A DNA stretch of 64,000 bases from Nonomuraea turcica (lineage in GTDB: Bacteria > Actinomycetota > Actinomycetes > Streptosporangiales > Streptosporangiaceae): the NCBI RefSeq assembly GCF_030718205.1, contig NZ_JAUZQF010000019.1, forward strand, positions 124,001 through 188,000, given 5' to 3'. Under the pieces are notes generated by a model, which had not been told where the DNA came from, searched no databases, and saw only the letters and a list, made by a program, of their open reading frames with translations. The position numbers were made by a program, and so were the translations under genes. How positions within the stretch are numbered: the stretch's first letter is position 1; each line of letters opens with the position of its first letter. Below, one piece after another: positions 26,520 through 35,290 of the stretch.

Positions 26520-27683
26520 ATGGATGACGAATGGATCTGTGGCCGGTTGGGCGAGGACGAGCCCTGGGTGCTGGGCGCGGTCAACCCGCCGGTGTTCGAG
26601 AACTCGCTGTTCACGTTCGCGACCGCGCAGGAGCTCGGCGAGGCGGTCAGGAACGAGGACGAGCGGTATGTCTACTGGCGGGGGACCAACCCGACGGTCG
26701 ATCTCGCCCAGCGTAAGCTGGCCGCGCTGGAGCGGGGAGAGCGGGCCAAGTGTTTCGGCTCCGGGATGGGCGCCATCTCGGCGACGATCTCGTCGCTCGT
26801 GTCGGCCGGTGACCACGTGCTGGTGCTGGGCGCGGTGTACGGGCCGACCACGCAGTTCCTGCGTTACCTGGAGAAGTTCGGCGTCACGCATACGCACGTC
26901 GGCGACCTCGCGGAGGGTGACAGCGCTATCAGGGCGGACACGCGCCTACTCTACTTCGAGTCCCCCTCCTACATGGCCTACGCGGTTGTCGACATCGCCG
27001 AGGTGACGGGGTGGGCGCGCGAGCGCGGGCTGGTGACCGTGATGGACAACACCTGGTCCACGCCGATCTTCCAGAAGCCGCTGACGATGGGCGTCGACCT
27101 GGTCGTGCACTCGTTGTCGAAGTACATCGGCGGGCACAGCGATCTCGTCGGCGGCGTGGTGGTGGGTTCCTCGCGGCTGATCCGGCCGCTGGCGCTGACG
27201 GAATACCAGCTGTACGGGGCCGCGATGTCACCGCACGACGCGGCCAAGGTGATCAAGGGGTTGCGCACGCTGCCCGTGCGGATGGCGGCGCACCAGGAGC
27301 GAGGGCTGGCGGTGGCGGGGTTCCTGGCCGATCATCCGGCCGTGCGGGTGGTCAACCATCCGGGGTTGCCGTCACATCCGGGGCATGCCGTCGCCCTGCG
27401 GCAGATGTCGGGGTTCTCCAGTTTGTTCAGCATCGAGCTGGCGACCGAATCGCGGGAAGAGGTCGCGATCTTTCTCGATAAATTGCGACATTTCAGGATC
27501 GGCGTGTCCTGGGGTGGGTTCGAGAGTCTGGTGAACGCACCCGCCCTGTCCACCGAGGAGAGCGTACGGGCCACCATGGGCATCCCGGTCGGCCTCGTCC
27601 GCCTCTCGGTCGGCCTGGAGCCGGCGGACACTTTGATCAAGGATCTCGGTCTAGCGCTGGAAGGCGTGGGTCGCCTAGCGTGA
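26520..27683 (+). CDS. Cys/Met-metabolism PLP enzyme (cystathionine beta-lyase-like)
   Basis: 387 aa from ATG 26520. The class signature is clear: YWRGTNPTVDLAQRKLAALE near residue 50, GSGMGAISATI near 82, a tyrosine-containing loop, and SLSKYIGGHSDLVGGVV with the PLP lysine near residue 198. Enzymes of this group cleave or form C-S bonds in cystathionine, homocysteine or other S-conjugates. It is divergent from LacI and followed by the sugar transporter operon after 50 bp. Specific substrate unknown. Confidence 0.88.
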   Translation: MDDEWICGRLGEDEPWVLGAVNPPVFENSLFTFATAQELGEAVRNEDERYVYWRGTNPTVDLAQRKLAALERGERAKCFGSGMGAISATISSLVSAGDHVLVLGAVYGPTTQFLRYLEKFGVTHTHVGDLAEGDSAIRADTRLLYFESPSYMAYAVVDIAEVTGWARERGLVTVMDNTWSTPIFQKPLTMGVDLVVHSLSKYIGGHSDLVGGVVVGSSRLIRPLALTEYQLYGAAMSPHDAAKVIKGLRTLPVRMAAHQERGLAVAGFLADHPAVRVVNHPGLPSHPGHAVALRQMSGFSSLFSIELATESREEVAIFLDKLRHFRIGVSWGGFESLVNAPALSTEESVRATMGIPVGLVRLSVGLEPADTLIKDLGLALEGVGRLA

Positions 27684-27685
27684 CT

Positions 27686-27714
27686 GACAGCGCTGTCCAA
27701 ACCAGTGCTGTCAG
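27686..27714. promoter_or_regulatory. LacI-type operator in the ABC transporter leader
   Basis: TGACAGCGCTGTCC is a 13/14 match to the perfect palindrome TGACAGCGCTGTCA with the CG centre usual for LacI-family operators. A second half-site, GCTGTCA, ends at 27714, so TGACAGC and GCTGTCA also form a wider inverted repeat. It lies 20 bp before the transporter start and just after the lyase stop. Likely site for the LacI protein encoded 1.2 kb away. Confidence 0.6.
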
Positions 27715-27734
27715 AAACACGCGGGAGGCTCCCC

Positions 27735-28997
27735 ATGAGAAAGCCCCTCCTGGCGGCCGCGGTCGCCGCCACGCTGGTGCTCACCGGCTGCGGCTCCGGC
27801 TCCGGCTCGTCGTCCTCGGGAGAGGTACGACTCCGCATGATCGAGAGTTTGACCAGCCCCGAACGCACGAAGCTCATCAAGACCCTCATCGCCGACTTCG
27901 AGAAGGCCAACCCGGGCGTCACGGTCGAGCTCGTCTCGCCGCCGCTCGACAGCGCCGACCAGAAGATCACCCAGATCCTGCAGACCAAGAAGGACCTGGA
28001 CGTGCTGGAAGTACGCGACCACACGGCCAAGTCCTTCTCCAACAACGGCTGGCTGGCCGAGCTGCCCACCGCCGAGTGGCCCGGCTGGTCGGACCTGACC
28101 GAGCTGGCCCAGAAGAAGGCCGTGGAGGTCGGGGGCAAGGCATATCTGATCCCATACGGCTTCTACCAGCGCACGCTGTTCTACCGTACGGACTACGGCA
28201 TGACCCAGCCCCCGACGACCTGGGAGGAGCTCTACGCGGCCGGCAAGCAGATGACCTCGGGCGACCGCTACGGCTACTCCTTCAGGGGCGGCAAGGGCGG
28301 CGCGGACTACGCGGTGATGATGATCAGCGCGTACAACGGCGAGGCCCTCAACCCCGAGAAGTCCTTCTACCTGAAGGACAAGCGCACGATCTTCTCCACG
28401 CCCGAGGCCGCCCAGGCCATGGAGCTCTACGTCAAGATCTTCAAGGAGGCGTCGCCACCCGACTCGGTGTCCTGGGGCTACCCCGAGATGGTCCAGGGCT
28501 TCACCTCGGGCGTCACCGGCATGCTCATCCAGGACCCGGAAGTGATCAAGACGGTCGAGGACAGCGGCGTCACCGCCTGGTCCACCGCCCCCATCCCCAA
28601 GGGCCCCACCGGGTACGCCTTCCAGCCCGTCGGCTACGCCGGCTGGGGCGCCACCTCCTTCACCAAGCACCCTAAGGAGGCGGTCAAGCTCGTCCAGTTC
28701 CTGTCGGAGGCCAAGCAGAGCATCGCCTTCGCCAAGGGCAACTCGCTCATCCCCATCTCCAAGCAGGCGCAGAGCGACCCGCAGTTCTCGCAGGGCGCGT
28801 GGAAGGCGTACCTGCAGGCGCAGCAGGACCCCAAGCAGGTGATCACGATCAGGCCGGTCGACTACCCCGGCTGGAGCCAGTTCCTCGTCGACTCCGACCG
28901 TGACGTCCAGGCGCTGATCACCGGCAAGACGACCGTCGCCGACGTGCTCAAGTCGTGGGACGCCTTCTGGACGGATCAGGCCAAGAAGGTTTCATGA
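27735..28997 (+). CDS. Sugar ABC transporter substrate-binding lipoprotein
   Basis: 420 aa from ATG 27735 with GGGAGG upstream. Lipobox LTGC at residues 17-20 after a short signal peptide, then a glycine/serine linker. Family-1 solute-binding features: FEKANPGVTVELV, the ligand cleft region PYGFYQRTLFYRTD near 140 and PPTTWEEL. It captures an oligosaccharide outside the membrane and hands it to the two permeases. It overlaps the first permease by 4 nt. Confidence 0.93.
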   Translation: MRKPLLAAAVAATLVLTGCGSGSGSSSSGEVRLRMIESLTSPERTKLIKTLIADFEKANPGVTVELVSPPLDSADQKITQILQTKKDLDVLEVRDHTAKSFSNNGWLAELPTAEWPGWSDLTELAQKKAVEVGGKAYLIPYGFYQRTLFYRTDYGMTQPPTTWEELYAAGKQMTSGDRYGYSFRGGKGGADYAVMMISAYNGEALNPEKSFYLKDKRTIFSTPEAAQAMELYVKIFKEASPPDSVSWGYPEMVQGFTSGVTGMLIQDPEVIKTVEDSGVTAWSTAPIPKGPTGYAFQPVGYAGWGATSFTKHPKEAVKLVQFLSEAKQSIAFAKGNSLIPISKQAQSDPQFSQGAWKAYLQAQQDPKQVITIRPVDYPGWSQFLVDSDRDVQALITGKTTVADVLKSWDAFWTDQAKKVS

Positions 28998-29878
28998 GGA
29001 CCTTCAACGTCCGAAGGGCCAGGTTCATCGCGCTGTGCCTGCTGCCGGGCGTCGTGTTCGTGGCGCTGTTCACGTACTACCCGGTGCTCCGCGGCGCGGT
29101 GATGGCCTTCCAGCAGTACAACCTGTTCGACCTCACCTCGACGCCCTTCGTCGGCCTGGAGAACTTCCGTGCCGTGCTGGGCGAGGACCGGTTCTGGACG
29201 GCGCTGAGGAACACCGGGACGTGGGTGGTCGTGTCGCTGTTCTTCCAGTTCTTCCTGGGGTTCGGGCTGGCGCTGCTGCTGCGGCGTCACTTCCGGGGGC
29301 GCGGCCTCTACCAGGCGTGGGTGTTCTTCCCATGGGCCATGTCCGGGTTCCTCATCGGGCTCCTGTGGCGGTGGATGTTCAACGGGCAGTTCGGCGTGAT
29401 CAACGACCTGCTGCTCAAGACGGGGATCATCGACCAGCGCATCGGCTTCCTGGCCTCGCCGGGGTGGGCGATGACGTCCGTGATCGTGGCCAACGTCTGG
29501 TACGGCGTGACGTTCTTCGCCATCATGATCATGGCCGCGCTGCAGTCGGTCCCGAAGGAGCTGTACGAGGCGGCTTCCGTGGACGGGGCCTCGCGGCTGC
29601 GGCAGTTCTGGCACGTGACGCTGCCGCACATCCGGCCCACGCTGGCGCTCATCGTGTTGCTGCGGATCATCTGGATCCTGAATTTCCCGGATCTCATCTA
29701 TTCGATGACCGGCGGCGGCCCCGCCGGCAGCACCGACATCATCACGACCTTCCTCATCCAGCAGGTCATCGGCGGAGACTACGGCCGGGCCGGCGCGGTG
29801 GGCCTGCTGATCCTGGGGCTGCTGCTGTCCTTCAGCGTCTTCTACCTCAACGCCACGAGATTCGAGAAGTCCCGATGA
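28994..29878 (+). CDS. Sugar ABC transporter permease (MalF/UgpA type)
   Basis: 294 aa, six membrane helices. The EAA loop EAASVDGASRLRQFWHVTLP (near residue 195) is where the ATPase docks. C-terminal MTGGGPAGSTDIITTFL is typical for this permease class. ATGA overlaps join it to the binding protein and to the second permease. No ATPase gene is present; actinomycete carbohydrate importers commonly share a MsiK-type ATPase encoded elsewhere. Confidence 0.94.
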   Translation: MRTFNVRRARFIALCLLPGVVFVALFTYYPVLRGAVMAFQQYNLFDLTSTPFVGLENFRAVLGEDRFWTALRNTGTWVVVSLFFQFFLGFGLALLLRRHFRGRGLYQAWVFFPWAMSGFLIGLLWRWMFNGQFGVINDLLLKTGIIDQRIGFLASPGWAMTSVIVANVWYGVTFFAIMIMAALQSVPKELYEAASVDGASRLRQFWHVTLPHIRPTLALIVLLRIIWILNFPDLIYSMTGGGPAGSTDIITTFLIQQVIGGDYGRAGAVGLLILGLLLSFSVFYLNATRFEKSR

Positions 29879-30699
29879 GACGTGTCGCGACGCTCGCCAA
29901 AGTGGTCGTGCTGACCGCCTGGCTGCTGATCACCCTCTTCCCCCTCTACTGGATCGTCATCACCTCGCTCAAGCCCAAGCCCGAGATCTTCGCGGTGCCG
30001 CTCAAGTACTGGCCCGGCACGGTGACGTTCGAGCACTACGCGGAGCTGTTCTCCTTCGCCGACTTCGGGACGTATCTGCTCAACAGCCTCATGGTCTCCC
30101 TCGTGGCGGCCGGGTCGGTGACGGCCATCGGAGTGCTCGGCGGCTACACCCTGGCCCGCTTCGCCTTCCCCGGCCGCGGGACGCTGATGCTGGCGTTCCT
30201 GGTCACCCAGATGATCCCGCTGTTCATCGCGCTCGGCCCGCTCTACCTGCTGATGTCCGACCTCGACCTGCTCAACCGGCTCGCCGGGCTCATGCTCGTG
30301 TACGTCGCCATGCTGGTGCCGTTCGCCACGATCATCATGCGCGGCTTCTACGAGCGGGTGCCGGTCGCGCTGGAAGAAGCCGCGCAGGTGGATGGGGCGT
30401 CGCGGCTGGTGGCCATGGTCCGGGTGGTGATCCCGGTCATGCTGCCGGGCATCGCGGCGACGTTCATCTTCGCATTCGTGCAATGTTGGAACGAGTTGTT
30501 CCTGGCGATCACGTTCATCGACAGCGAGGACGCCAAGACGATCCCGGTGGCCATGAACTCCTTTATTACGCAGTACGACATCGACTGGGGCTCGATGGCC
30601 GCCGCCACGGTGGTGTCGGTGGTGCCTACGCTCGTCCTGTTCGCCGCCATCCGCCGCTACATCGTCGAAGGGCTGACGGCGGGGGCGGTCAAGGGCTGA
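29875..30699 (+). CDS. Sugar ABC transporter permease (MalG/UgpE type)
   Basis: 274 aa with six membrane helices and the EAA motif EEAAQVDGASRLVAMVRVVI near residue 165. The N-terminal ITLFPLYWIVITSLKP is characteristic. It forms the translocation pore with the preceding permease. Its last 11 nt overlap the convergent lyase-like fragment. Confidence 0.94.
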   Translation: MRRVATLAKVVVLTAWLLITLFPLYWIVITSLKPKPEIFAVPLKYWPGTVTFEHYAELFSFADFGTYLLNSLMVSLVAAGSVTAIGVLGGYTLARFAFPGRGTLMLAFLVTQMIPLFIALGPLYLLMSDLDLLNRLAGLMLVYVAMLVPFATIIMRGFYERVPVALEEAAQVDGASRLVAMVRVVIPVMLPGIAATFIFAFVQCWNELFLAITFIDSEDAKTIPVAMNSFITQYDIDWGSMAAATVVSVVPTLVLFAAIRRYIVEGLTAGAVKG

Positions 30700-31045
30700 C
30701 CCAGTACGTGATGTCGCGGAAACGGGACTCGGCCCGGCCGGACCCGCGGTGGTAGACGCCGTTCTTGAAGTGGCGGGTGGCCGGGCCGCGGTCGGAGACG
30801 GTGGCCACGTGCCGGTCGTCGACGTAGACGTCGATCTTGCCGGCAGTGGCGTCGTGCGCGACCCGCAGGTTCTGCCAGGTGTTGTAGGCGCCCGTCTTGA
30901 GCACGGTCCCGTTGTAGATCTTAATGGTGGCGCCGTCGGTGCTGGTCGGCACGTACACGTCGGCCTCCCACATGTGGCTGCCGGTCGTGTACTCCTGCAA
31001 CCAGCGCATCTCGGTGCGGGGGTCGGTGTCCGAGCCCTCCGACGG
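30689..31045 (-). pseudogene. C-terminal fragment of a secreted polysaccharide-lyase-like jelly-roll protein
   Basis: About 115 codons resembling a concanavalin-like/polysaccharide-lyase domain: TDPRTEMRWLQEY, SHMWEADVYVP, NTWQNLRVAHD, KIDVYVDDRHV and a final FKNGVYHRGSG plus SRFRDITYW. The expected signal peptide and N-terminal strands are absent. The same frame stays open to 31309, but there it is antisense to a real small gene and does not look like this family. I read it as a 5'-truncated relic beside the sugar importer. Confidence 0.6.
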
Positions 31046-31162
31046 GCGGCAGGAACATGTGGCGAGCGTACCCGCCGGTCGAACGGGTATTTCGAGGCGG
31101 GTTGGGGCGACGTCTATCGACCACGGTGCTTCGCGCAGGGTGCCGGGGGTAGGGGGAGGCGC

Positions 31163-31312
31163 ATGGCCACACTCATGGATCGGGTGCGCGCGTACCTGCG
31201 TAGCCCCAAAGGCAAGCAGAACGTCGAGAAGGCTAAGCGCATGGCCCGCGACCCCCGCACACAGCAGAAGGCCCGGCAATTCCTCGACCGGCTGCGGTCT
31301 CGGCGACACTGA
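31163..31312 (+). CDS. Small basic protein, 49 aa
   Basis: ATG preceded by GGGGGAGGC at good spacing. The product is helical and strongly basic (TLMDRVRAYLRSPKGKQNVEKAKRM), with repeated DPRTQQKARQFLDRLRSRRH. Small proteins of this pattern are frequent in actinomycete genomes, but their role is unknown. It stands alone between two gene relics. Confidence 0.7.
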   Translation: MATLMDRVRAYLRSPKGKQNVEKAKRMARDPRTQQKARQFLDRLRSRRH

Positions 31313-31393
31313 TCAGCCAGTTGATGCCTCGCGGTCGAGATCCACGTGCCCAGTCGTCGTGAACCTACTCACCGCGCACCCCGAAACGACAAA

Positions 31394-31413
31394 ACCCGGC
31401 TATTTCGCCGGGT
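31394..31413. terminator. Hairpin ACCCGGC-TATTTC-GCCGGGT
   Basis: Perfect 7-bp stem with a 6-nt loop; the flanks (AACGAC on the left, TCGTT on the right) can extend it with a small bulge. It lies 80 bp after the small basic gene and 40 bp after the end of the convergent XRE relic, so it could terminate either. Confidence 0.55.
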
Positions 31414-31452
31414 CGTTGCACGCTGAACTTGCGGGAAGTGTCTCACAAACCC

Positions 31453-32101
31453 TCAGGCGGCGATCAACGACGGCGCGACGACCGCCCGGACCTGATCGGC
31501 CGTCATCTCGGGGTGGAGCTCGCGGGCCGCATCCTTCCACATCGCGGGGTCGAACCTTCCCAGCGCCGTCTCGTACAGAACGAGGTCGGCGGCCGGGAGG
31601 TGGCGGGCGTGTTTGCTCAGCATCAGCCAGCCTAGGTTGACCGCCGCGCGCACGTGCAGGGCGCCGCGCGCTGCCATTGCAGACACGTCACCGGGCGGGG
31701 GGGCGGCGTCGATGGCGAGGCTCAAGCGCGCGCAGGCCGTGTTCGTGGGCGGCGAAGAACGTCTCGGTGCGCACATAGACGATGGCGGTGGTGAGGATGC
31801 CGTCGTCGGCCTGGGGAGCGGCCCAGCGCATGAGGTCGATGAGCCGGGCGGACAGGTCGTAGGCGCCGAACTTGTAGGCGACGGCGTCAGCTGAGCGGCA
31901 GGCGGACGCGGTCAGGGCCGCAATGCCGGGTCGCTGTTCGGGTGGCGCGGTCTGCAGGGCCCGGAACAGCTCCGCGAGGAGATCGGGTAGGCGTCGCGTC
32001 TGCACGTACTGGCCTGCGCACCGCTCCTGCTGCGTGAGGCGCGCGACGCTGCGATGGTGGGCGATGCGCCTGCCGATTCCGCCGTGGGGGGCTGAAGGCA
32101 T
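31453..32101 (-). pseudogene. XRE-type helix-turn-helix regulator, internally deleted and frameshifted
   Basis: The minus strand begins GGIGRRIAHHRSVARLTQQE, the start of an XRE DNA-binding domain, then jumps within a few codons to QYVQTRRLPDLLAELFRAL, the start of the C-terminal TPR-like domain common in such actinomycete regulators, so most of the HTH is lost. Downstream, the frame breaks near 31720: HEHGLRAL ends one frame and SLAIDAAPPPGDVSAMAARG continues in the next. Removing one T from CTTGAG restores LRALSLAID. Two independent lesions argue for true decay rather than a sequencing error. Confidence 0.75.
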
Positions 32102-32185
32102 CGGGAGCTCCAGTGCGAGGCGTTCATCTCGGACTGTAGCGAGCTGGTGACAGGTCTGCCCAGAGGTCGAGCGAAGCCGCTTCGG

Positions 32186-32818
32186 CTACCTGGCCAGGGT
32201 CGCCAGCTCGGTCAGGGTGTCGATCCTCCAATCCGCCGCGGCCGCTGCCGGCTCGTCAGCCCACAGGTGCCCCCACGGGCCGCGCCGGATGTGGGCGGTG
32301 CGAAGCCCGGCGGCTTGGGCCGGGGCGATGTCGTTGGCAGGATGGTCGCCGACGTAGACGATCCGATCGGGCGTGGCTCCGGCGAAGTGAATCAGCCGGG
32401 TGAAGAACGCTGAGTCAGGCTTGGCCACGCCCCACTCGCCCGACGTGGCTATCGCGTCGACCGGCAGATCCAGCGCGCGCAGCAGTTCGGCGGCGCGCCT
32501 GGTCTGGTTTCCGGCGACCAGGACCCGGTGACCGGCACTGCGCAGGGCTGTCAGTGCGGACCGCACGTCGGGGTATAGGTCGGCCTCCTCGACGCGCTCG
32601 CCGCGGCCGGCGGCCTCGCGGGCGGCGTACTCGGCGTCGAGGTCGATGCCCGGGCGGAGCAGGCGGAGAGCGTCGGCGTTGTCCCTGCCTTGAGCGACGA
32701 CGGCGCCGACGAGGGCGGAGAGGGTGTGGCAGGGGATGTCGAGCCAGTCTGCCCACGCGGCCCAGTATCGGTCGTCGCGGACGATGGTTTCTCCGACGTC
32801 GAAGGCGAAGGTCAGCAC
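32186..32818 (-). CDS. HAD-superfamily hydrolase
   Basis: 210 aa from GTG 32818 (TTG at 32821 is an alternative). Motif I is FAFDVGETIV: the nucleophile Asp is present, but the second Asp of DxDxT is replaced by Gly, as in some HAD subfamilies. Motif II region VLVAGNQT, motif III lysine in WGVAKPDSAFF, and motif IV VGDHPANDIAPAQAAG. It should hydrolyse a phosphorylated metabolite. TATAGG lies about 7 nt upstream of the start, suggesting a leaderless transcript. The only intact gene in the decay zone. Confidence 0.85.
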   Translation of the reverse strand: MLTFAFDVGETIVRDDRYWAAWADWLDIPCHTLSALVGAVVAQGRDNADALRLLRPGIDLDAEYAAREAAGRGERVEEADLYPDVRSALTALRSAGHRVLVAGNQTRRAAELLRALDLPVDAIATSGEWGVAKPDSAFFTRLIHFAGATPDRIVYVGDHPANDIAPAQAAGLRTAHIRRGPWGHLWADEPAAAAADWRIDTLTELATLAR

Positions 32819-32850
32819 CAAGTGAGCCTATAAGCGCCCGTATTGGGCCG

Positions 32851-33072
32851 TTGCGGTGGGCTGCAGGGCCAGGCCAGCCCGGCGCGGGCACGACCGAGGT
32901 GCTGCGCTGCACCCACCGCCACGGCCAGAACGGCACGAACGCGCTACGCGTCGGCCTGTTCGAGTCCCAGGCGGCCCTCGATCCGGCCAAGCAACTGCGC
33001 TCGCTCACCCTGCCCCTGCTCACCCGCCCGCAGCTCCACCTGTTCGCGCTCTCCCTGGAAGCGCCACGGTAG
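32851..33072 (+). pseudogene. Orphan C-terminal fragment, probably of a glycoside hydrolase or similar secreted enzyme
   Basis: An open stretch without a start encodes TTEVLRCTHRHGQNG, NALRVGLFESQAALDPAKQL and RSLTLPLLTRPQLHLFALS before TAG. The pattern (short beta-strands with a late LPxxTRPQLHLFALxLE) looks like the final beta-sandwich of a hydrolase, and codon use is coding-like. No start or upstream domain exists within the 30 bp before the divergent HAD gene. I cannot name the family with confidence. Confidence 0.45.
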
Positions 33073-33228
33073 ATGGCCGTAATGGGGTGAAAGGGGTGGC
33101 CGACCGCTCGTCGCGCTGAAGGGACCTTTCGCCGCACGCCATCACCAACTAATCGCCGCACGCCGTCGGCTCAGCGAACAACCCAGCTACAGATCTCCAC
33201 GCCGGGTAGGTTGCGCTCTTACCTTGAG

Positions 33229-33244
33229 CGTGATCCGCATCACA
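33229..33244. promoter_or_regulatory. CRP/GlxR-like operator CGTGATCCGCATCACA
   Basis: Matches the TGTGA-N6-TCACA consensus of cAMP-receptor proteins with one mismatch, and is placed 12 nt before the GTG of the DUF485 gene. In actinobacteria acetate uptake and activation genes are known CRP/GlxR targets, which fits the downstream symporter. Its location so close to the start suggests repression or a long spacing from an upstream promoter. Confidence 0.6.
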
Positions 33245-33255
33245 GTGGAGGTCCC

Positions 33256-33585
33256 GTGACAACAAGAGAACACGACGCATCGGTATACGAACAAGTCCAG
33301 GAGAGCACTGAGTTCCAAGAACTGAAGAAACGATTCCGCGCCTGGACTTTCCCCATGACCGTGGCGTTCCTCGCGTGGTACCTGCTGTACGTCGTGCTGT
33401 CCGGGTGGGCGCGCGACTTCATGGGGATCAAGCTGTTCGGGGAGATCAACGTCGGGCTCATCTTCGGCTTGCTCCAGTTCGTGTCCACGTTCTGGATCGC
33501 GTGGGCGTACGCGAGGCACGCCGAGAAGAAGCTGGACCCGATCGCCGACAAGCTGCGTCACGAGGTTGAGGAGAAGTCCAAGTGA
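33256..33585 (+). CDS. DUF485 membrane protein paired with ActP-type symporter
   Basis: 109 aa from GTG with GGAGG upstream. DUF485 core: FQELKKRFRAWTFPMTVAF then two helices (about residues 30-50 and 65-88), with the family segment GEINVGLIFGLLQFVSTFW and a charged C-terminus (RHAEKKLDPIADKL). Equivalent to YjcH of E. coli. GTGA overlap with the symporter gene. Preceded by the CRP-like site. Confidence 0.9.
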   Translation: MTTREHDASVYEQVQESTEFQELKKRFRAWTFPMTVAFLAWYLLYVVLSGWARDFMGIKLFGEINVGLIFGLLQFVSTFWIAWAYARHAEKKLDPIADKLRHEVEEKSK

Positions 33586-35201
33586 GCTCGACCACGCTGG
33601 GAATGATCCTCTTCCTCACCTTCGTCGCCGCGACGCTGGGGATCACGTTCTGGGCGAGCCGCCAGACGAAGACGGCCGCCGACTACTACGCGGGCGGCCG
33701 ATCGTTCACCGGCGTGCAGAACGGCCTGGCCATCGGCGGCGACTACATGTCGGCCGCGTCCTTCCTCGGCATCGCGGGCATCATCGCCTTGTCCGGCTAT
33801 GACGGGTTCCTGTACTCGATCGGGTTCCTCGTCGCCTGGCTCGTGGCGTTGCTGCTGGTGGCCGAGCTGATGCGCAACTCCGGCAAGTTCACCATGGCCG
33901 ACGTGCTGGCGTTCAGGATGAGCCCGCGGCCGGTCCGCACCGCCGCCGGCGTGTCCACGATCGTGGTGAGCATCTTCTACCTGCTGGCGCAGATGGTCGG
34001 CGCGGGCGCGCTGGTCGGCCTGCTGCTCGGCATCACCACTCCGGCGGGCAAGGCGTGGACGATCGTCGGCGTGGGCGCGCTGATGATCGTGTACGTGGTG
34101 TTCGGCGGCATGAAGGGCACGACCTGGGTCCAGATCGTCAAGGCCGTGCTGCTGATGGGCGGCGCCGCGCTGGTGACAGCGCTGGTGCTGGGCAAGTTCG
34201 GCTTCAACCTGTCGGCGCTGCTCGGCCAGGCCGCCACCACCAGCGGCCCGAAGGCCAACCCCGGCAACTTCCTGATCCCCGGGCTGAAGTACGGCACTGA
34301 CGCGCAGGGTCTGGCCGGCAAGATCGACCTCATCAGCTTGGGTCTGGCGCTGGTGCTCGGGACGGCGGGCCTGCCGCACATCCTCATCCGCTTCTACACC
34401 GTCCCCACCGCCAAGGACGCCCGCAAGTCGGTCCTGTGGGGCATCGGCATCATCGGTACGTTCTACCTGCTGACCCTCGTCCTCGGCTTCGGCGCGGCGG
34501 CTCTGGTCGGCAAGGATGCCATCGTCGCGGGCGACAAGGCGGGCAACACGGCAGCGCCGATGCTGGCCCAGGCTGTCGGCCAGGACATCTTCGGCCCGGT
34601 AGGCGGCACGATCCTGCTGGCGCTCATCGGGGCGGTGGCCTTCGCCACGATCCTGGCGGTGGTCGCCGGCCTCACCCTCGCCTCCTCCTCCAGCTTCTCC
34701 CACGACCTGTACGCGCACGTCTTCAAGCGCGGTCAGGCCACCGAGCGGCAGGAGGTCGTGGTGGCGCGGATCTCCGCCCTGGTCATCGGCGCGGTCGCGA
34801 TCGGCCTGGGCATCCTCGCCCAGGGGCAGAACGTGGCGTTCCTGGTGGCGCTGGCGTTCGCGGTGGCGGCCTCGGGCAACCTGCCCGCGATCCTCTACAG
34901 CCTGTTCTGGAAGCGGTTCAACACGGCGGGCGCCGTGTCGGCCATCTACGGCGGTCTGATCTCCGCCCTGGTGCTGGTGGTCTTCTCGCCGGTGGTGTCC
35001 GGTGGGGAGACGGCGCTGTTCAAGACGGCCGACTTCGCCTGGTTCCCGCTGAGCAACCCCGGCATCCTGTCGATTCCGATCGGCTTCCTGTGCGGCTGGC
35101 TCGGCACGATCATGAGCAAGGAGTACAACGCCGCCAAGTACGCCGAGATCGAGGTCCGCTCGCTGACCGGCGTCGGTGCGGAGAAGGCCACACAACACTG
35201 A
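33582..35201 (+). CDS. actP: Cation:acetate symporter
   Basis: 539 aa from GTG, about 13 membrane helices. Motifs: TAADYYAGGRSFTGVQNGLA, GDYMSAASFLGIAG, GGMKGTTWVQIVKAVLL near residue 175, and GTAGLPHILIRFYTVPTAKDAR near 260, all as in ActP. It imports acetate or related monocarboxylates with a cation. It is co-translated with the DUF485 gene (4-nt overlap). A strong terminator lies 90 bp after the stop. Confidence 0.94.
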   Translation: MSSTTLGMILFLTFVAATLGITFWASRQTKTAADYYAGGRSFTGVQNGLAIGGDYMSAASFLGIAGIIALSGYDGFLYSIGFLVAWLVALLLVAELMRNSGKFTMADVLAFRMSPRPVRTAAGVSTIVVSIFYLLAQMVGAGALVGLLLGITTPAGKAWTIVGVGALMIVYVVFGGMKGTTWVQIVKAVLLMGGAALVTALVLGKFGFNLSALLGQAATTSGPKANPGNFLIPGLKYGTDAQGLAGKIDLISLGLALVLGTAGLPHILIRFYTVPTAKDARKSVLWGIGIIGTFYLLTLVLGFGAAALVGKDAIVAGDKAGNTAAPMLAQAVGQDIFGPVGGTILLALIGAVAFATILAVVAGLTLASSSSFSHDLYAHVFKRGQATERQEVVVARISALVIGAVAIGLGILAQGQNVAFLVALAFAVAASGNLPAILYSLFWKRFNTAGAVSAIYGGLISALVLVVFSPVVSGGETALFKTADFAWFPLSNPGILSIPIGFLCGWLGTIMSKEYNAAKYAEIEVRSLTGVGAEKATQH

Positions 35202-35290
35202 GTCCCTGCCCCCCAACGAGGCGCCGCCTGCCCTGAGGCGCCTCCCCGCCGAAGGCGCCCCACCCCCCGCCCGGGGCGTCTTCCGCGCCG

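Noticed and set aside
31046..31309. N-terminal extension of the lyase-like fragment
   Set aside because: It is antisense to the 49-aa gene with a good ribosome site and has no signal peptide or domain similarity.
31380..31440. Possible tRNA or attachment site in the hairpin region
   Set aside because: Only one stem is present; no cloverleaf, anticodon loop or T-loop sequence.
33120..33180. Direct repeat TCGCCGCACGCC, two copies
   Set aside because: Only two short copies 30 bp apart, with no associated mobile gene; not evidence of a CRISPR or insertion element.
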